Position numbers and translations under genes: made by a program
Shown here: in pieces, positions 13,196 through 15,803 of the stretch
Layout of the letters: the number at the start of each line of letters is the position of its first letter
Numbering within the stretch: position 1 is the first letter of the stretch
The notes under the pieces: model-generated
Told to the model about the DNA's origin: nothing
What the model saw: the letters and a program-made list of their open reading frames with translations, nothing else
Database searches by the model: none
Assembly: GCF_000611645.1 (NCBI RefSeq)
Contig: NW_014012774.1
Location: forward strand, 1-15,803
Length of the DNA stretch: 15,803 bases
Reading direction: 5' to 3'
Origin: Monoraphidium neglectum
Taxonomy: Eukaryota > Chlorophyta > Chlorophyceae > Sphaeropleales > Selenastraceae

Positions 13196-13789
13196 TCTGC
13201 GCCAGCGTTGGTCCGCGCCAGCATTGGCATGCGTGTGTCCCCGGCCTTGCCTTGACTCCTGGTCCTGGCCATTGGGCTGGCTAGTGACCGACCAGTGCTC
13301 GATGCGGCGACAGAGGTCCAGCTGACACCACTGGGCGCCAATCGGCCCGATTTGGTTCCAAAGTAAAGGATCCACGTGGCTTTATGGCCCAGGCCGCCGC
13401 CATGTCCCAAAGCTCCGACATGCAGTGCTGGCAGTGATTCCGCAGCTGCCAGTGACCGCGGCAGGGCCTCTTGCGCGCTTGCCGAGTACAACCCGACGCT
13501 CGACATCCAAAGTTGCGTTAGAACCAACTTGCACAACATGAAGCTCTGGTGAAGCTCTGGCGCCCTTGAGTTCCGAGCGCGGCACGCTGTTTTATCAGCC
13601 TCGCGTTGCCCGTCTGCGTGTGGAAAACAAAATTCAAGTGTGTTGTGAACAAAAAAGCGCATGCAGAGGGGAAAACCCCGCCTACAAGGCGGTGAGCGCC
13701 ACCCCGCTTCATCCCGAGGCCTTCGCTCGACAGCCCGCAGGCCTGCATGGCGGGCATCGCGGTCAAATCAACAGGTGGGAAAAGCTGAT

Positions 13790-15803
13790 ATGAGTGATTT
13801 GATGGCCAATGTTGCTCAGGTGGTGCTCCTGCTGATGGCGCTTGCCTGTGCTGCTGCCTGCTGCAAGTATCCTACGCCAATGCCGCTTGCCGCCCGTGCC
13901 TAACAAGCGCTCCCCGCCCCTTGCACGCAGCCCACTTGCCTCGCAGCGTTTGGCTTTTCACAGTCTCACGCCAGCTCTAGTCCACTGTGGGCCGTCAACG
14001 CAGCCGCCACGCTCGTCTCAGCACCCCCCGAAGCCCCCGCCGGCGCCGCGGCCGGCGCCGGCGCCCAGGCTGGCTTCTACGCGCCCCGCGGCGGCGTCAT
14101 CGGCGGCCCCGCCACCATGCGCGTCCGCGCGCCTCCCCAACCGCAGCACCTTGAGCAGTTCCAAGAGGCGGCGCGCCGCGCCGCGGCGGATGCAGCAGCG
14201 CCCGCGTGGCCCGACTGCGCTGTCAGCCCAGCGGCTGTGCAGGCGCTGCTCAGCGGCGGGCCCGGGGCGCTGGCGCGGTGCCGCGAACTGGGCCTCATCA
14301 CGGCGCTGCTGGACCACTGGGCGGCGCTGGGGGAGGCGCCAGAGGAGGCGTGGTGGGCGGCGGTGGAGAGGTGCGCGGCCTCGACGGGGCCCGTGGCCGC
14401 GGTGGGGCTGCCAGGTAGAGCAGGGGAGCAAGCACAGTCCAGCCCGATTGCGGGGCCGCACTGCAGCCGCAGCCGCACCCGCTGGCGTCTGGCCACACCC
14501 GCATCTCTCCCGCGCGTACCCATCCCTCCCTTACCTGCCCCATGTGCCCGCTCTGCAGGGAGTCGCGTGCGCTCCTGCGGGGCGCGCCACCTCAGCAGGC
14601 CGCTGACCTGCTTTCTGCCGCCGCCCGCGCCGGCCGCCGCCCCGGCGCCGCGTGGCTGGCGGCGGCGCAGGACGAGCTCTGCGCCGCATGGGACCGCGGC
14701 GCGGGGCCCTCGCTCGACGCGTGGGCGGCGGCGCTGGGCGCGCTCGTGAGGATGGGCGCCGCGCTCGACCGCCGCTTCTGCCAGCGGCTGCTCGCCGCCA
14801 CGGCCGACCAGCTGCGCTCCGCGCCGCCGGCCGCGGCCGCGCGCCTGCTGTGGGGCGTCGCCAAGGCGCGGCTCGCCCCGGGGCCCGCATGGCTCGCCGC
14901 GCTACGCGGCGCGCTGGAGCGCGCAGCGCCGGAGCTGGGGGCGCACCAGCTGGCGGGCTGCCTGCGGTCCCTGGCCATCTTGGGGGAGCGCGCCGGCCCG
15001 CAGGAGGTCCTGGGCGCTGCGGGGGGGCTGCTCGCGCAGGAGCTAGCGCTGCGGCCCGGGGGCGCGGGGCCGGGGGAGCTGGCGCAGGCGCTGTGGGCGC
15101 TGGCGAGGTGGGTTCAGGGGGGGGGGGCCGGGCTCGATGTTGGGCCGCTGCAGGGAAGCATTTTGCAGGGCCGCTGCGGCGTCGGTCCTGGCAGAAGGGG
15201 GGGGTGGAAGACAAACTGAAGCCAAGGTCAGCAGCGACCCGGCAATGAGGGGCGTTGGGCTGCGCCTTGCTGAACTCGCACTTCCACCACCCCCCCGAGC
15301 GCCCGTTGCGTGCGGGCGTTGGGCTGCTCTGCCCCCCTCAGCCCATGCAACCCCTTGCTCTACTCATCATCTCTCCCCCAAATCTCCTCCCCTCCCAGGC
15401 TGGGCCACCGCCCCGCGCCAGGGTCGCTGTGCCCCGTGGACGCGCTGCTGCCGGCGGTCCTGGAGCAGCTGCCACGCCTCTCACCCCCACAGCTCAGCGG
15501 GTGAGTCGTGAGCACGCGCGCAGGCGCGCGAGCGCACGCGAGCGTGTGTATGGGGGGGTGGTTGCTGCCACGAACATAGTGCGGGTTACGGCTGCGGCCG
15601 CCCCCGCCGCCCCCCACCCCCACCACTAGCCACCCTCTTGCTCATCCACGCCCTCCCTTGTGTACCGCTTGGCCTCAAGCCATTGGGTTCTTGATTTTTC
15701 TCGTCTGGTCCATCACCTGTCCCTGCTCACCCTACCTCGCCTTTTCAACCCCCCCACCCACAGCCTCCTGTGGGCGCTGGCGCGCCTTGAGGCCCGCCCC
15801 CCC
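13790..15803 (+). CDS. Octatricopeptide-repeat (OPR)-like protein, 3' end missing
   Basis: Proposed exons: 13790-13819, 13931-14370, 14559-15107, 15399-15500 and 15764-15803 (cut by the window edge). All junction phases agree, giving 387 residues so far. The first acceptor is preceded by a CTAAC branch-point-like site about 26 bases upstream. Residues from about 105 onward are degenerate helical repeats of about 38 residues: WWAAVERESRALLRGAPPQQAADLLSAAARAG (split here for length at residue 157 by intron 2), AAWLAAAQDEL, AARLLWGVAKARLAPG, HQLAGCLRSLAILG, ELAQALWALARLGHR and PPQLSGLLWALARLEAR. Pro/Trp at the repeat start and LLWALARL at the end are OPR hallmarks. OPR proteins bind specific organellar RNAs and control their stability, splicing or translation, mostly in the chloroplast. 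The Ala/Ser-rich, acid-poor N-terminus (about 1-75) could be a transit peptide. A shorter alternative start is ATG 14117 (residue 73), in the good context GCCACCATG. A relationship to FASTK/RAP-type repeat proteins is possible, and a RAP domain may lie beyond the window. Confidence 0.85.

Larger units (their letters stand above)
12675..13789. other. Mostly unassigned region with candidate exons
   Basis: About 1.1 kb between two plus-strand genes. It contains a TATATAAG box at 12847-12854, two well-formed candidate plus-strand exons (13009-13035 and 13131-13195), a short imperfect tandem duplication near 13199-13226 (CGCCAGC followed by GTTGG or ATTGG), a GAAGCTCTGG doublet near 13540-13560, a six-base-pair hairpin near 13678-13692, and presumably the 5' UTR and promoter of the OPR-like gene at its right end. 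A long minus-strand open frame covers most of it but shows no domain. Confidence 0.4.

Noticed and set aside
12496..13662. 388-codon minus-strand open frame
   Set aside because: Long, but with no domain, odd composition and no splice or polyA support. It overlaps the plus-strand Cys-rich exon and the candidate microexon unit. Probably a GC-rich chance frame.
14531..15214. 227-codon minus-strand open frame rich in Pro, Ala and Arg
   Set aside because: Antisense shadow of the OPR-like exon. The plus-strand reading carries a regular helical repeat.

Overview
The window looks like nuclear DNA of a GC-rich unicellular green alga (Chlorophyta, probably Chlorophyceae). The reasons are intron-rich genes with short GT-AG introns of about 95-380 bp, very GC-rich codon use, long CAG/CTG runs inside coding sequence, TGTAA motifs at the expected polyadenylation position behind two genes, and an octatricopeptide-repeat (OPR)-like protein of the kind expanded in green algae. 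I see no bacterial operons, transposon genes, CRISPR arrays or rRNA/tRNA genes. All gene models were built by eye from reading frames, splice-site shape and exon phase. Exon edges should be read as proposals.

Layout, left to right. 1-2213: no gene I can support; two plus-strand TGTAA motifs near the left end hint at the 3' end of a gene outside the window. 2214-3659 (-): an unrecognised protein in at least three exons, 5' end unresolved. 3660-4321: intergenic, with the 3' UTR of the next gene. 4322-9024 (-): a large protein of about 1230 residues with an N-terminal pleckstrin-homology (PH) domain split over several small exons, then a long low-complexity region with three polyglutamine tracts (11, 24 and 33 Gln). 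9025-9693: intergenic. 9694-11666 (-): a divergent MSI1/RBBP4-type WD40 histone-binding protein in two exons. 11667-11959: divergent promoter region. 11960-12674 (+): a small secreted six-cysteine protein in two exons, with a second cysteine-rich but stop-interrupted segment inside its intron. 12675-13789: mostly unassigned, with a TATA box and two well-formed candidate exons. 13790-15803 (+): an OPR-like protein in five exons, running off the right edge.

The genes do not form an obvious pathway. Their likely sites of action are chromatin (MSI1-like), membrane/phosphoinositide surfaces (PH/polyQ), an organelle (OPR-like) and the outside of the cell (small Cys-rich protein). The most distinctive item is the PH protein with near-pure, very long CAG tracts. 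The least explained are the orphan at 2214-3659, the cysteine-rich remnant inside the intron at 12084-12459, and the candidate microexon at 13009-13035. I found no convincing new multi-gene system.
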